From Parachlorella kessleri (lineage: Eukaryota > Chlorophyta > Trebouxiophyceae > Chlorellales > Chlorellaceae), in the NCBI GenBank assembly GCA_001598975.1, contig BBXU01002470.1, forward strand, positions 23,917 through 87,916: a stretch of DNA of 64,000 nt, given 5' to 3'. Shown here piece after piece: positions 45,738 to 57,185 of the stretch. How positions within the stretch are numbered: the first letter of the stretch is position 1; each line of letters starts with the position of its first letter. The position numbers and the translations under genes are program-made. The notes beneath the pieces were generated by a model. That model did not search any database and was not told where the DNA came from. It worked only from the letters and a program-made list of their open reading frames with translations.

Positions 45738-47915
45738 CTACTCTCCCGACAGGTCCAGCTGCTCAAACTGCTGCTTCAGCATGGCCAGCTCTTGAAGCTC
45801 ATCCCTATTTCCCGCCTGCCGGAACAAGTGTGCTGCCTGGGTCACATCCCGCGGCACCACGCACCCCTCCAGGTAACAACTGCGCATGTCATAGGCACAC
45901 ACACCAGATCGGTTCTGTGCCATGCATCCAAGCTTCCGCACAAGTGGCCATGCCACCGTAGCATATGCATACAAGCCCTGGGGTGCAAACACAAGAGGTT
46001 TTGAACATGTGCAGCTGAGCAAACAAAAGAATTCATCTTGCACTGCCTCCTCCACACAAGCTGATCCAAACCTGTTATACTGGACCATGATAAAACCGTA
46101 CCCTGACCAAAAAGTCGTTCCGAGTCCGACATCTCCCACACCTGCCCAGCCATGTCAGTGCTGTGTTTTGCTGGTCCTCCAGTGCATCCAAGTAGATCCC
46201 ACCATCATGCATGGCAGCATCCCTCTCTACAGAGGTCAGCGTGTCAAAGGCTGAATCCTGCTCCTGGCTGCGCTCTCGCTGCCGGTCAAGAGCTGCTTTG
46301 GACTGGTCCAGCGCCCGGCTGAAGTTCTCGTAGGCTTTGGCAGGGTCATGGACTGCAGTGAGAGTGCAAGGTGGTGCATGGGAACGGGGGTTCCTGGGGG
46401 CAGGTTGCTTTGACAGGAGTATCCAGGGATGGCCATGTGGACTTGGACAACCAAGGCTGTGCTACATGCAACGCAGCAGGAAACTCTAGCCATCAGCAGA
46501 GATAATGACAGGCTACTGCATAGGGGGGCCATGAGGGCTGGCCAGCACCTTACATACTCAGTTTGAGAAACTTGACCTCTCCCCCACAGAGACAAAAGCC
46601 GAGTGCAAGGGTGATCGCGAAGCAGCATGCATGCCACGGCACACAACACGGCAGCAGCGCTTGCAGGCCGTGCAATCTGGTAGGCTGCCGTGTGCTTCGG
46701 ACCTGTGAGTGGGTCGCCATTGAAATAGTGCACCCCACACTTGAGGCTTGCTGCTGCGCTTCCCATGCTGGATGCCCGCTGATACCATATGAAGGCAGCT
46801 GCTGGGTCTCTGGGTACCAAGGTGCCATTGGCTAGGCAGTCAGCTGCCTGCATTGGGGACCATCAGGTACTGGAGCTACGCATGCTCCAATACAGGCTTT
46901 CGCGCCCTATCTAAGGCTCCTAGCTGCATCGCTAGTAAGGGGGCAAGGGTGTGTGCCCCATCCCCTAGGGTAACCCATCCCGCCCCCTCGCTCAACCCCA
47001 CCACTGACACTCTTTTATTACAAAAGGACTGATCTACCGAGCCTGCCTGGCAGCAATGCTGCTGCCCAAATTTGATCCCAGCCAGGAACTGCAAAAGATT
47101 GCACTGGCACGGAGCCTTGCACCAGGTGGGACGCATCCCTCAACTGACCGTGCGGCCCAGCCACCACCCACCTGCCCAGCAGCGGTGCTGCTGCCCATGT
47201 CTGCCCCCAGCTCGTGCAGACCAAACAGCATGCGCTGCAGGGAGCCTTGCACCAGGTGGTACACATCCCAGGTTGCCTTGCTCCAGGCTTCCTTCTCCTG
47301 TTCTCCCACCAGGTGCAGGCAGTCGCGCTGTGCGGCGACCACCGCGTCGTGGATTCCCTCGAGGATGCTTTCTGGCGACTGCGGCGTTGCTGTGCTGGTG
47401 CTGTTGGGCGATGACCGAGCAGTGGCACTGCCGACAAGCGCTGCTTCCAGTAGCTCGGCATTGATGGCTGTCAAGGCCTCTACGTGGTGGCTAAGGATGG
47501 TGGCCACCTGGCTGACTTGGTCTCCGGCGCGAGGACTGGCCTCTGTTGCTCCGCTTGGCAGGGCTCCTGTAGATGGGTGCTGCCCTTTAGCTGCAGCCTG
47601 GACTACCCAGGGACCCTGCGGCTGCCGCTTGGGCCAGTTGTACCTGGCAGGATGGAACACTCGCTCAGTTGCTTATCAACAGCGTTTCCTATCTTGAAAT
47701 ATGGGTAAGATCACTGAAGGGGCTCACCTTGCTCTTTGGGTTCTGCATCCTGCTGTAGAGGCAATGCAGGCAGTTTTGTCTTGGCAACTCTGGGGTCGAG
47801 CATTCCCCAGCATCCAAACCTGTAAGGAGGCATCTTCAATCAACTCGGCCACATTCGGGATGCCGAGGTAATAGATAACACCAATGGAAACACCCTTGTT
47901 CAGCTGATGTGGCAT
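45738..47915 (-). CDS. Sel1-repeat (TPR-like) protein, copy B
   Basis: Sel1 repeats are paired helices used as protein-interaction scaffolds. Supported exons are 47915-47728, 47643-47172, about 46850-46707, about 46354-46140, and a last exon ending at 45738 whose acceptor I could not fix. Exon 1 starts with ATG and splices in phase into exon 2. Exon 2 encodes a mostly helical segment (EGIHDAVVAAQRDCLHLVGE, SLQRMLFGLHELGADMG). Exon 3 is a Sel1 unit (AAFIWYQRASSMG...GVHYFNGDP). Exon 4 has AKAYENFSRALDQSKAALDR and a charged helix. The last exon has CYLEGCVVPRDVTQAAHLFRQAG, ending in LDLSGE. No signal peptide is evident. The precise function is unknown. Confidence 0.7.
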
Positions 47916-48031
47916 AGCACGATCATGCTGAGCAATACGCGCGCCCTAGGACAAGACGATCGTCTAGCCATGCGCCTAGGTCAATGCCGACACGCATATT
48001 TCTGTGCTGAGTTGCTAGTTTTGTAGGCCTC
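47916..48031. promoter_or_regulatory. 116-bp divergent promoter region
   Basis: The start codons of Sel1 copy B (-) and the glycosidase-like gene (+) lie 116 bp apart and face away from each other. The part nearest Sel1 B is duplicated upstream of copy A, where the plus-strand neighbour is a different gene. Confidence 0.45.
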
Positions 48032-51000
48032 ATGGCATCAAAGTGGCGTGCCTTGATGAGGATCCCAGTTTCGGCAACCCTGCTGACACTCTTCCTAGTG
48101 ACGCTGCCTCACCCCTGGGGCATCAGGGTCGCCTTCCCAGTCGCAGCTGCGAGATTGGACGAGCCACCGACCAGAGTACAGGGAGATGAGGAGCTAGGAA
48201 GGCAACTTCTTGCAGGTCCCAGCTCATGCAAAGGGACTAGGGACCAGCATCTCATCATGCGCCCATGGGTGGCCACCTTGCCTGCTTCAACTTCGCAGCT
48301 AGCTGCATGCATCCCGTAATCTGTACCCATGCTTATAACGCTGCTGCCTGCATCTAAGAGGGGCAAGAGCTGGTTGATACAGAGTTGCTGCCATGCTCGG
48401 GGATAGTGTGCAAGCTGGCTGACCCAAGTCGGCTAAGCTGTCCCTGACAGGAAATGGCGAGGCCAAGATAACTCCCATCAGCAGCTCAATTTTCCTGTCG
48501 GGGGAGTGGGACTACTTGCCATACAATGAGAGGAACAGTGGCAGGTCCAGGTGTACTGACATGGTAGACAGGCAAGTCACTCTGATGCTGGGTGGGCATC
48601 AAGCTGCATCCGTGTCCCAAATAAATGAATAAATATGCCTAGGCCTCGCCGCCCAGCCGTAGCTGGGCGCCGAGTGATGCCCAGTGGGCACCGGCCAGGG
48701 GCGTGGGTTAAGGGAGCGCCGTGTCCCATCAATCGTGGAGGAAAGTGAGGGGGGTGGATTGCAGCCTGGCTCATGGCAAAGGGTGCAGGTGCGCGCTGCT
48801 GCCCCCACCTGTGTGCATGGGATTCAGCTCCTGATAGTGTGCCATGTGGAACAGCGTCGTGGCCCTGTGATGGGGGACATGATTGATTGCTACCGTAACC
48901 TGCGACCGACGCTAGCACTTCCACAAGGCATCAACACAGCTGCCATGCTCGGTGCAGGGCCGCGGCCTACAACATCAACAAGCTCCAGTTTGTACCGACC
49001 TTCTACTGGTGTGTGTAGCGCGCCATGCGGTCTTTAATGGGCATGTCCATGGGCAGCGCCTGGTGTCTTATCCGCAGGACCAACATGCCAGTGTGCAAAA
49101 AACCTGGACAGTTCAAGCATGCACGCAGTGCCACTATCAACCCCATGCGCTGACATGTGCAGGGTCGATGAGGGGCCTCTCAAGCCACCCCCAGGCTTCG
49201 ACCCTACCTGCAAGTATTCCACCCTGGGTAGCTATTACTGCTTCAACCGCTTCAATGCCACTCATGTCAAGCACTGGTGCTACAGCAGGGATGGCACTTG
49301 CCCGCCTGTGAATGCCACCCAGATTGCCTCCTTTGTGAAGCACGTGGGCGCATGCATGAAGGTGAGGTGGGGGGCAGCTTGTCTTCTGGGTCTACTCGGC
49401 TCATATACCCTGCTCTGCCTGCGCTGATCCCACGGAGGTGTTAACCACCTGGGTCATGAGGGGGACCAATGGCCGTCATTTTGTGGCCTTAGCATCTGCA
49501 TGCATCACCGAGGCTACCAACGGTGCTGACAGCAGCACATGCTGGACCGCTCAAGCCGTAGGGCATGGCATTCTGCTGGGTTGGGTCCTGAGCGTCTCAC
49601 TTCCTCCCCATGCTGCAGTACGCCGCCTCTAAGGGCCTGGGCATCGCAGTGAATGCCAGAGTGGACGACGGCTTATCCCTTGGCGGCTGGCGCAATACCC
49701 TTGTCTTCGACCCACTGCAGCGCTATGGCAACTACAGCTACCTAGAGGCCATTCTATACCCCTTGGCTGATGCTGTCCGGCTGGCTATGGATAACAGCAC
49801 CCACGTAGACTTTGAAATGCAAGGCGAGATGGGGGCCACCGCTTTCTTCTACCCTCGCCAGTGGATAACCGCTGCGGATCGTGTGAGGCAGCACATCCTA
49901 GCAGGCAGGCCTGCCAGCTGGAGGGAGCTTGTGAGGATCGGGCTGGGCATGAACAACAACAAGCTGTGCGGCTGCATCAACATCGGCATTGTGGATGCCA
50001 GAGAGTACCTCGGCAACTTCTCAGCTGCTTTCAGTGCTGTCAAGTCAGGTGGGCACGCCCACATATGCCGGTGTGGCGGCACGCCATTGGCATGCATGCG
50101 TACCACCAAGCAGGCGTGTTTGCACCTAAAGCGCGTGACAGTTGGGGAAGGTCCATGCACGGAAGCGATGCTGTGCAGCATGCTGCTCGCTGCTTCACCC
50201 GCACTTGCTATGAATGTCCAGGAGATGCAACAGCCATTCATAATTCTGCTGCCAGGTGCCTGCTTTGCAGACTTCGACACCAAGGGCATCCACGACCTCT
50301 TCCGCTCAGTAGACTTTGTTGGGCTCTCTGCTTACGTCCCCATGACAACTCCCTGGTAGGCAGCGCCCCCCGCCCCTTCCCCTTCAGCCCCAGAGCTTCC
50401 TGGCAGGCGCAGCCTGCCGGCCGGGGAATCCATTGTCGAAATCGCTGAAACTAGCACATTTGAAAGCTCCCTGGTGTCAGCACATGTCCTGCGGGCCTGC
50501 CTCAGCGATCCTGCTCGGCGGCAGTCTGACCGCACTGCTCTGTCCTGCAGGTTTGATGTATGCGATCTTGAGGGTTTGATGGAGCGCTTTGATGAGGAAA
50601 TGGGCTACTACAACATCACATTGAGGGAGCTTTCTGACCAAGGTGGGGCTGGGCGGCCAGCCTTGAATTCTCCTGCACTAGGGAAGGGGCATGATGTTGA
50701 CACGTGGTAGCTCGATGGCTACACTTTAGAGCCCTCTATTAGCTGTTCAACATGCTCCTTGGGAAGGCAAGCTTGTCATGCTCGAAGTAGCTGCCAGTAC
50801 TACTCTAGTGTGGAGAAATGGCCGTCCGTGCTTCACCCACACCGTTGGGGGCGGCGGCTTTTGCAGGGGTCCAGATCCACTGGACGGAGTTCGGTTTGGG
50901 GGGCGGGTGCTCAAACAACGGGGACTGCATGGCAACCACTGCGGAGCAGGCAGCCTACCACCCTTTCTGGGGAGTCTGGGGCGAGTACAGGTGCGCTGGC

Positions 51001-51567
51001 CAGTCAGGTCTGCCATTGGGGTCGGTGCATGCGCGAACCAGCCGCCCCTACAGAGTAGAGCAGCAGCTGCTCCTGCAAACTGGCCGAAGAATCCGCCGTG
51101 TTGCAGCAGGCCTGCGAGGAGCGACAATACTTCCTTCTTGCTGACATGAGCCACTGCTTCCCCTCCCAGCTAGCCAGTCCTGAAGGATAGCTTCAGTCTC
51201 CAGCCACCCTGCCGTGCTCCATGAGGCTTTGCTAGAGCCAGCTAGCCATGCTGGGTTGTGCAGGTGTGACAGAGACCCTTGGCAGCTGTGCTATCCCAAC
51301 CAGCCCTCCCCCGTTCGAGACTACAGCCGTTACTACTATAACCACACCGCCGCATACTTGGAGCAAGGCGGCTGCGACTACTATGTCAGTGCTGTGTATG
51401 TCTGGAACCTGGGATCATGGGATGTCCAGGCCATTTACCCGGGGTCAAGCAGCGGGGAGGGCTCCTTCAGGGACCCTGTCATAGCTGGCATCATCAACTC
51501 CCACAACGCTCGGGCTGGAATTAAGCCCCATGCGACTGAAGTCGCCAAGGCGTCTGATGGGATATGA
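48032..51567 (+). CDS. Secreted glycoside-hydrolase-like protein
   Basis: Nine exons (48032-48215, 48451-48544, 48958-49008, 49163-49361, 49619-50048, 50271-50355, 50551-50642, 50867-50990, 51264-51567) close in phase to 520 aa. The N-terminus has a basic start and a hydrophobic stretch (ATLLTLFLVTLPHPWGIRV), a signal peptide or anchor. The rest alternates strands and helices as in a TIM barrel: KLQFVPTFYWV, GLGIAVNARVDDG, HVDFEMQGEMG, VDFVGLSAYVPM, GVQIHWTEFGLGGG, VSAVYVWNLGSWD. Glu 242/246 in FEMQGEMG and Glu 386 in WTEFG are in places expected for acid/base and nucleophile of a retaining glycosidase. Many Cys and NxS/T sites fit secretion. The family is not identified and the substrate is unknown; a cell-wall polysaccharide role is a guess. 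Confidence 0.75.
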
Positions 51568-52395
51568 TGCACTCCAAGTTGCAGCCTTTACTGCCTTTGC
51601 GAGAGGAACATGCATATGCTTGTACGATATGGGTTCTACCAGCATGCAGACACCAAGGTTGTGCTTCACTTGCGCCCTGCACCTCATCATGCGCCTGCAT
51701 TGATTCTTTGCTCTTCTGTTATACCTCAGGTCACTGTGCATATCTGGAAGAATCCTGCCTGTTCCATACTTCTCTGTCGACAGAGTAAGAGTTTGAGTCT
51801 TTGCTTGTGTACATAGTGTCGCATGCCAGTGCAGTGTCAGTGGCCCAGAACTGCGTAGAAGCAAGCCCGTTTCCGCTGCTGTTGATCTGTTCCAACCATT
51901 GCTGGTGCATCTATTGCCTGCAGAACACATGCACACTTTCACAGTGCTTGGGAGGAGTGAAAGTTACAGCAGCACTAGCTGCATTGCAGTGTTGCAGCAA
52001 TTCATACATTCGAGCTTGGGTAATACACATTGCTTGCATATACGAAATGAGATCGTCCAGTTTCTGTAGGACATACGTTTATGCATATGGCTCTTTCTGA
52101 CCCACTCTGGGAGACCCAAATGTATCATCAAGAAGTGCAGTGCACTGTGCAGCCAATCATATGCCGCCAAGGGTTGCTTTGACGGGCAACTTGCTCTTCA
52201 ACTCTACCAGAGCCGCTGCTTAGGTCCCTTGGCCTGTACCTGGCCGCTTGCAACCAAGCTGCCGGCTAGGGCCCCATGGTTTGCTGCCTAGGCAACTGTG
52301 CCCTGTTCAGCCGGGATAGTCATCAGCTGGCCTCCAGGGACTAACCTGCCTATTGCAGCAGATGGCTGTCCCCACATTCCACCGGCTCCTGCCAG
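51568..52395. other. Convergent 3' intergenic region
   Basis: Lies between the glycosidase-like gene (+) and petC (-), presumably both 3'UTRs. A minus-strand TGTAA at 51965-51969 is a candidate petC polyadenylation signal, about 430 nt past its stop. No other gene was found. Confidence 0.45.
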
Positions 52396-54098
52396 CTAAG
52401 TCCACCAGGGCTTGCTGCCTGTGCGGAAGTCCTCCTCAGTCCATGGGGAAAGCTGGACCACGCCCTTATCATCCACCTCAGTATGAGCCAGCGCCAGAGG
52501 CTGCACGACACAGTGATGCGCAGTACAGCCTAGCGTCAGAGGTGATTACATACTACTAGCTGCAGGGAAGAGCAGGGAAGGCTTAGCTGCCAACTGTTAG
52601 TGGACAAATTGACAGCAAGCAGGAGGGCAGTGGTGCAGTAAGGAGGGCTCTCAATGTTCTCGGTGGGCACAGACACCATGAGCCAAACACAATGGGTTCC
52701 TGGCATGCCAGCACAGTGCTGCCAGCACCACCGGTCCTCCACAGCAGAGCCAAAGCTCACCAGGGGTGCTGGCCCACGAACCACGCTGCCCTCGGGGTTG
52801 TACTGTGAGCCATGACTGCAGGCACAAACAGTATCCACCATCAGTGACTGAGGGTCATTGGTGCAATCGTATGTAGGACTCGCAGTACTGCAAACAAGAG
52901 GAGCACACGCTGGGCAACTCACCAGGGGCACATGAACTTGTTTTGGGCCTGCAAGCATCCATTCGGGGAGAGGGTGAGCCATCAAAGGTATGAGACAACT
53001 GGGGCATGGAGGTAACCATCGGCAGGGCAATAACCAACCAGACACTCTGAGAACCAACCCCCCTTGGTGAGCGGCCCTGGAGGGACCTAGAGGGTGCAGC
53101 GCACTTCTAGTATAGGTACAGACTTATTGCAGCAAGCCTTGATAATGGTACCACACTCACAGCGTTCCAGGGCACAACACAGCCCAGGTGCGTGCAGATA
53201 GAGTTGAGGCCGTAGTTCTGGATGCCGCCATCATCAGTTATGATGAGGTATGTGGCATCGCCCTGGAAGGCATGGCAATGAGCAAAGATATTTTGCCTTG
53301 TTTGCAGTGGTCCTGGCATGCCTTCCACTGAGGGGCACAGTTGAGACCCAGCAGCAACGGGGGTTTGCAGACATGGGCCCTGCTGCCTCTGAAATGCCGC
53401 GATATCGCATCACATGGTGAGGGAGTTGGACCTATGCATGTCGCACACACCTGGAGACCCTGCACCAGTGAGCGGTCGCCTGCAGGGTGCTTTTGCAGCC
53501 ATTCGTCCGCCAGGACGTCGTTCCCCAGGGCGTCCTTGGCAGCCTGCGAGCCTCCAGCACCTCCCTCCCTGCGGGACAGCCAGACAACCTTCCTGAAGGG
53601 TGCACAATGGTCAGAACCTTGCGACTGTGCTTAGCGCTTGTGAATCAGTTGCCTGCTGAAAGGGCACGTAGCAGCACTTTTAGGGAGTAACTTGCCGTCA
53701 AAGGAGATTCTGGGCTCCCACCTCGGCCAGCAGCATGGGCCCAAGCAAGGCGAAGTACCCCATATCTGCACTGCAGCCAACCTCAGCCTACCCCACCCAT
53801 TTCAGAGATGCACTGCAACCAACCTCATCCTAGCTTACTTGGCCGGGACTAGAGCTGAAAGGTAGACGTAGGCCATCTGAGCAGTGGGCAAGGCAACAGC
53901 TCCCAGCAGCAAGGCGTTCATGGTCTTGCGTTTTTCCATGTCTGGCACGTTATAGTTGGGCAGATCACAGTAGTCAGCTGCTTCTGCCCTGACGAATAAG
54001 TTCCTGTGGGAAGCCCGCTTGGGCCATGCCGTGGCACTGGCGCTTGTGTAGCAAGGCAGTGCGGAAGAAGGGCGGCTCAGCGAGTAGTGGACCAGCAT
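52396..54098 (-). CDS. petC: Cytochrome b6f complex Rieske iron-sulfur subunit
   Basis: Nuclear-encoded thylakoid protein that takes electrons from plastoquinol and passes them to cytochrome f. Six exons (54098-53839, 53568-53451, 53262-53161, 52948-52923, 52815-52761, 52500-52396) encode 221 aa in phase. Residues 1 to about 40 form an Ser/Ala/Arg-rich transit peptide. [20 protein letters not shown] is the stromal anchor and single membrane helix. A Gly-rich hinge ([12 protein letters not shown]) follows. The Rieske cluster ligands are in CTHLGC (about 149-154) and CPCHGS (about 167-172), with C154 and C169 as the disulfide pair. The end, [17 protein letters not shown], is typical. It is a lone nuclear gene, convergent with the glycosidase-like gene. 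Confidence 0.97.
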
Positions 54099-54769
54099 GT
54101 TTGTGACGGCACTGGCTTGTCAGAGAAAGGCGAGTCTATGCAGGGTCCACGATCGAGCTCACATATAACGGGGTGGAGTCACGAGAGTCCTCGCTCCATG
54201 GCGCCCAATGGTGACGTTATCATGGAGCGCGCAGCGGCGGCAAAGCATTATACCACCAAGTTGCCGTTAAAACCTGCGCGCAGAACCAGTCGTTTCAACA
54301 CAGCCATCGCGACCACCAGCTGGTTGGGTAGGAGGCCACATCGTTGTAACCCACCACTGGTTCAATTGATGGCGGCCCTGCCAGGGCTCAGCAGACCTCA
54401 GGGTTCAGCGCTTTGAACGAGTGGCAGCTTTGGAACACTCTACCACTGGTAGGGAATGGAGCCGTCCAAGCTGCAGGTGGTGAGCTGCACATGCAGGTGC
54501 GATGGGCAAGGCAGTCCACTGGCTCTCCTCCATGGCTATGCAAGCTCTCCTTCAAGGCTCTTGCCAGGTATGCCAGAATAGTTAGAAATGCCGGTATTGC
54601 CATTTGAAACGACAGAAAGGGATAACCCACGGCAAGGCCCAGGTTAAACATCTATTCACGAAACTCAAGCGCCCTTCTAACATGATTTCTGCCACCTTCA
54701 CACTTCAAGCCAGTTCAATCAAGCCTGCCCTAGGCACCAGCCAGTAGAGCCATGCAACCCAACCCCAGC
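54099..54769. other. Intergenic region upstream of petC
   Basis: Contains the petC promoter and 5'UTR and the 3' end of the next minus-strand gene. No exon series, tRNA or repeat was recognised. Confidence 0.45.
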
Positions 54770-56827
54770 TCACTGTGCTCCCACTGGCGCCCTCCTGACC
54801 GCCAGCGGCACATCATCATCACTGTCGCTGCCCAAGCCGCCGTCAGCAAAAGCCACGTCTCGCTTGACCGGCACCTGCTGCTTGCGGGGAATGAGTGGTG
54901 GCCTGCTAGCAGACACTGGCCTGTCTATTGGCGCTGCTGCCGATGTAACTCCTGGCCGTTTGCGAGCTACTAAGGGCTTATCATCGTCATCGTCATCATC
55001 ACTCCACTCTGGCTGCTCCTTCTTGACTGCATACAGAACTAACGGGTTGGCAGTGAGACCAAGGAGACAATGCAGAGGGATATCCCAAACCAAAGCCCGT
55101 GAGCAGCAAAGCAAGTCCAACCTGAGCAACTCAGCAGATAGGCTGCGCGGATGAATTCAACTGCTGTGCACTACCTAGCGGGTTCAAGCCATAACAGCAG
55201 CAGGCCAAAGTAACCTCAACATCATGCGTGGCATAACTCAAATTTGATCGCACCCGTTGTCTTCTTAGCTGCGGTTCCAGCTGCTCCTGACTTCTTCGCT
55301 GCCGGGGCAGCTCTCTTCTTAGCCACCGGCTTCTTGAAGTCATCCTCGTCGTCATCATCATCTTCCTCTTTGACTGCAGCACCCATCACCATGTGAAAAA
55401 AATTGCTATTCACTCTTGTTATGCTCAAATCCACAGAACACGTCTCACAACGGTCACCACTGCGCACCAAGCAGGAAGCAAGTGCGGCCGGCTTTCAAAA
55501 AAGCCCAGAGCAAACTGCCATGGCGGCAAGGGTACCAAGGGACCAGGGTGCCAACAAGCCACCGTATAAGCTTGGCACCCTGCAGCGCTGCTACCGCCTG
55601 TCACTGACCTGCGGTTTTCCTCTTTGCGGGAGTTCTTGACCCGCCCCTGGCCCCCGCTGCTGCCCCCTTGGAGGGCGACTTGGCGCCCGTCACACGCCGC
55701 GGCTGCTGGTCCAGCCACGCTTGCGCCTTTTCAGCTGGCAGCAACCCATGCTGGACACACCTGCAGGCAAGCAAGGGAAAGAAGAAGAACAGTATCAACA
55801 GTATCAAACCATACCCCATGGCTATACTACCGCAGTCCTGCCAGCAAGGGCGATATGGTGTTTCCACCATCTACATCGCAACTAAGCCACCCTGTGCCTG
55901 GTCTCAGGCGTAGCCCAAAGCTTTGAGAACGGCTCCACAAGTGCTGCAGCCTGGGGTGCGCTACCGGGCCACGCAAGGAAGGTGCCTGCAGCACAAGCTG
56001 GAACCGCCCAGCCAGCGCTGCTCACCACTTCATGGCCATCTCGCTGTCAGGCCGCTGCTCCAGAAGGCTGGTGTAGAACTTGCGCAGCGGCTCGTTCTGC
56101 AGCATGAGCTTGCGACCTCATCACAGGCTCAAAAAACAGGGCAGGGTTACAGGTGGAGGTGCCACTACAAGCAACGAGTAGGCGCTCCAGGCAGGTGCTG
56201 TGACTATTCACAACGGTCGTGTCAGCCAAGGCCGTGAGCTACACTAGCCAGCCAGCGAGCTGGGCGAGCGCACCTCAGGGGGCGTGTCCCTAGTCTGGCC
56301 CGGCAAATCATACTCCTTCTTCACACGTGGCGGTTTAGTTGTGCCCTTCTTAGGTGCCTCTTTCTCCTGCGTATCCGAGGGAACCTGCATACACAAAGGA
56401 CAGGCGCGTGCTAGGCAAAGTAACTAGGGAAAGTTCGGCTGTTGCCAAGTCCCCGGACTGGCCAATGTACCAGGCTCACAGAGTTCTGTCAGGGGCCACG
56501 TGGGAGCTGCCACGCTGGCATTTGAAAGTGCGGCTGCAAAGAGGGGCTGCATGCACCCGGCTCTACTGGCTAGTTGGCTGGCCTACCTCCTTAACTTTCT
56601 TGGCTGCAGCTGCCTTGTTGGGCTGATCTGCGGTCTTCTTGGCACCTACTGGCTCCTTCTTCACCACCGCACCTGCTTTCTTCACTGCAGGCAACAGCAG
56701 CTTCCCTGTGTTTGTGACTTGGCAACGGCGTGACTTGGCGCGGAGTCATGGTAGCAAACTTGCCTGCTGTCTTTGTGGCGACCTTTTTCGCGAGTGGGAT
56801 GTCATCCTCACTATCGGACAACGCCAT
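54770..56827 (-). CDS. Lys/Asp/Glu-rich putative nuclear protein
   Basis: Seven exons (56827-56764, 56684-56587, 56384-56274, 56096-56026, 55760-55609, 55373-55254, 55026-54770) encode 290 aa in phase. The first intron has a GC donor (CAG|GCAAGT). Most of the protein is disordered: SDSEDDIPLAKK at the N-terminus, histone-H1-like AKK/APK-rich stretches, acidic runs (EEDDDDEDD and DDDDDDD) and SDSDDDVPLAVRR near the end, mirroring the N-terminal motif. One segment looks folded and conserved: NEPLRKFYTSLLEQRPDSEM followed by AMKWCVQHGLLPAEKAQAWL, a two-to-three helix module also found, as I recall, in uncharacterised plant proteins. A chromatin or RNP role is plausible but unproven. Confidence 0.75.
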
Positions 56828-57185
56828 TAACAACTACAACTAGGAGGGACGGTAGGTCAGTACAACTGGTCCCACCGGGCTTGCAAGAAACAGGTAGCGG
56901 TGGATGCCTGCTGACAACAAAGAAACTCAGTCCTTAAATTTCTAGTCGTGGTGGTTCGCTTATGCATGCTCGGTGCTGCTGGAACCCCCCTTCGCCAGAT
57001 ATCCCAACCGTTAATTCCTTGGAGCCCCTCTCGCAACGCGCGGCCTAGGATCCATAGCAAGTAAACGTCCTTTCCTGATTGACCGTACACGTTGTTAATA
57101 TGTACAAACAAACCATCACCATGGTCGACTGATCACGCACGCTGCACTTGTCCTTCCGCAACTGCTTGCAGCTGGTTGCGCAAAC
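56828..57185. other. Divergent intergenic region
   Basis: 358 bp between the Lys/Asp-rich gene (-) and the subtilase (+). It must carry both promoters. I see no clear element. Confidence 0.4.

Larger units (their letters stand above)
40688..48000. repeat. Direct segmental duplication carrying Sel1 copies A and B
   Basis: The segments 40688-43320 and 45738-48000 align along most of their length: exons, several introns and about 90 bp upstream of the start. They are in the same orientation with an offset near 4.7-5.1 kb. The intervening 2.4 kb contains the small secreted gene. Unequal crossing-over or replication slippage is the likely origin. Confidence 0.8.

Noticed and set aside
52353..52559. 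68-codon plus-strand frame with Pro-rich ending
   Set aside because: It overlaps the last petC exon on the other strand, which closes petC in phase with the expected [11 protein letters not shown] ending.
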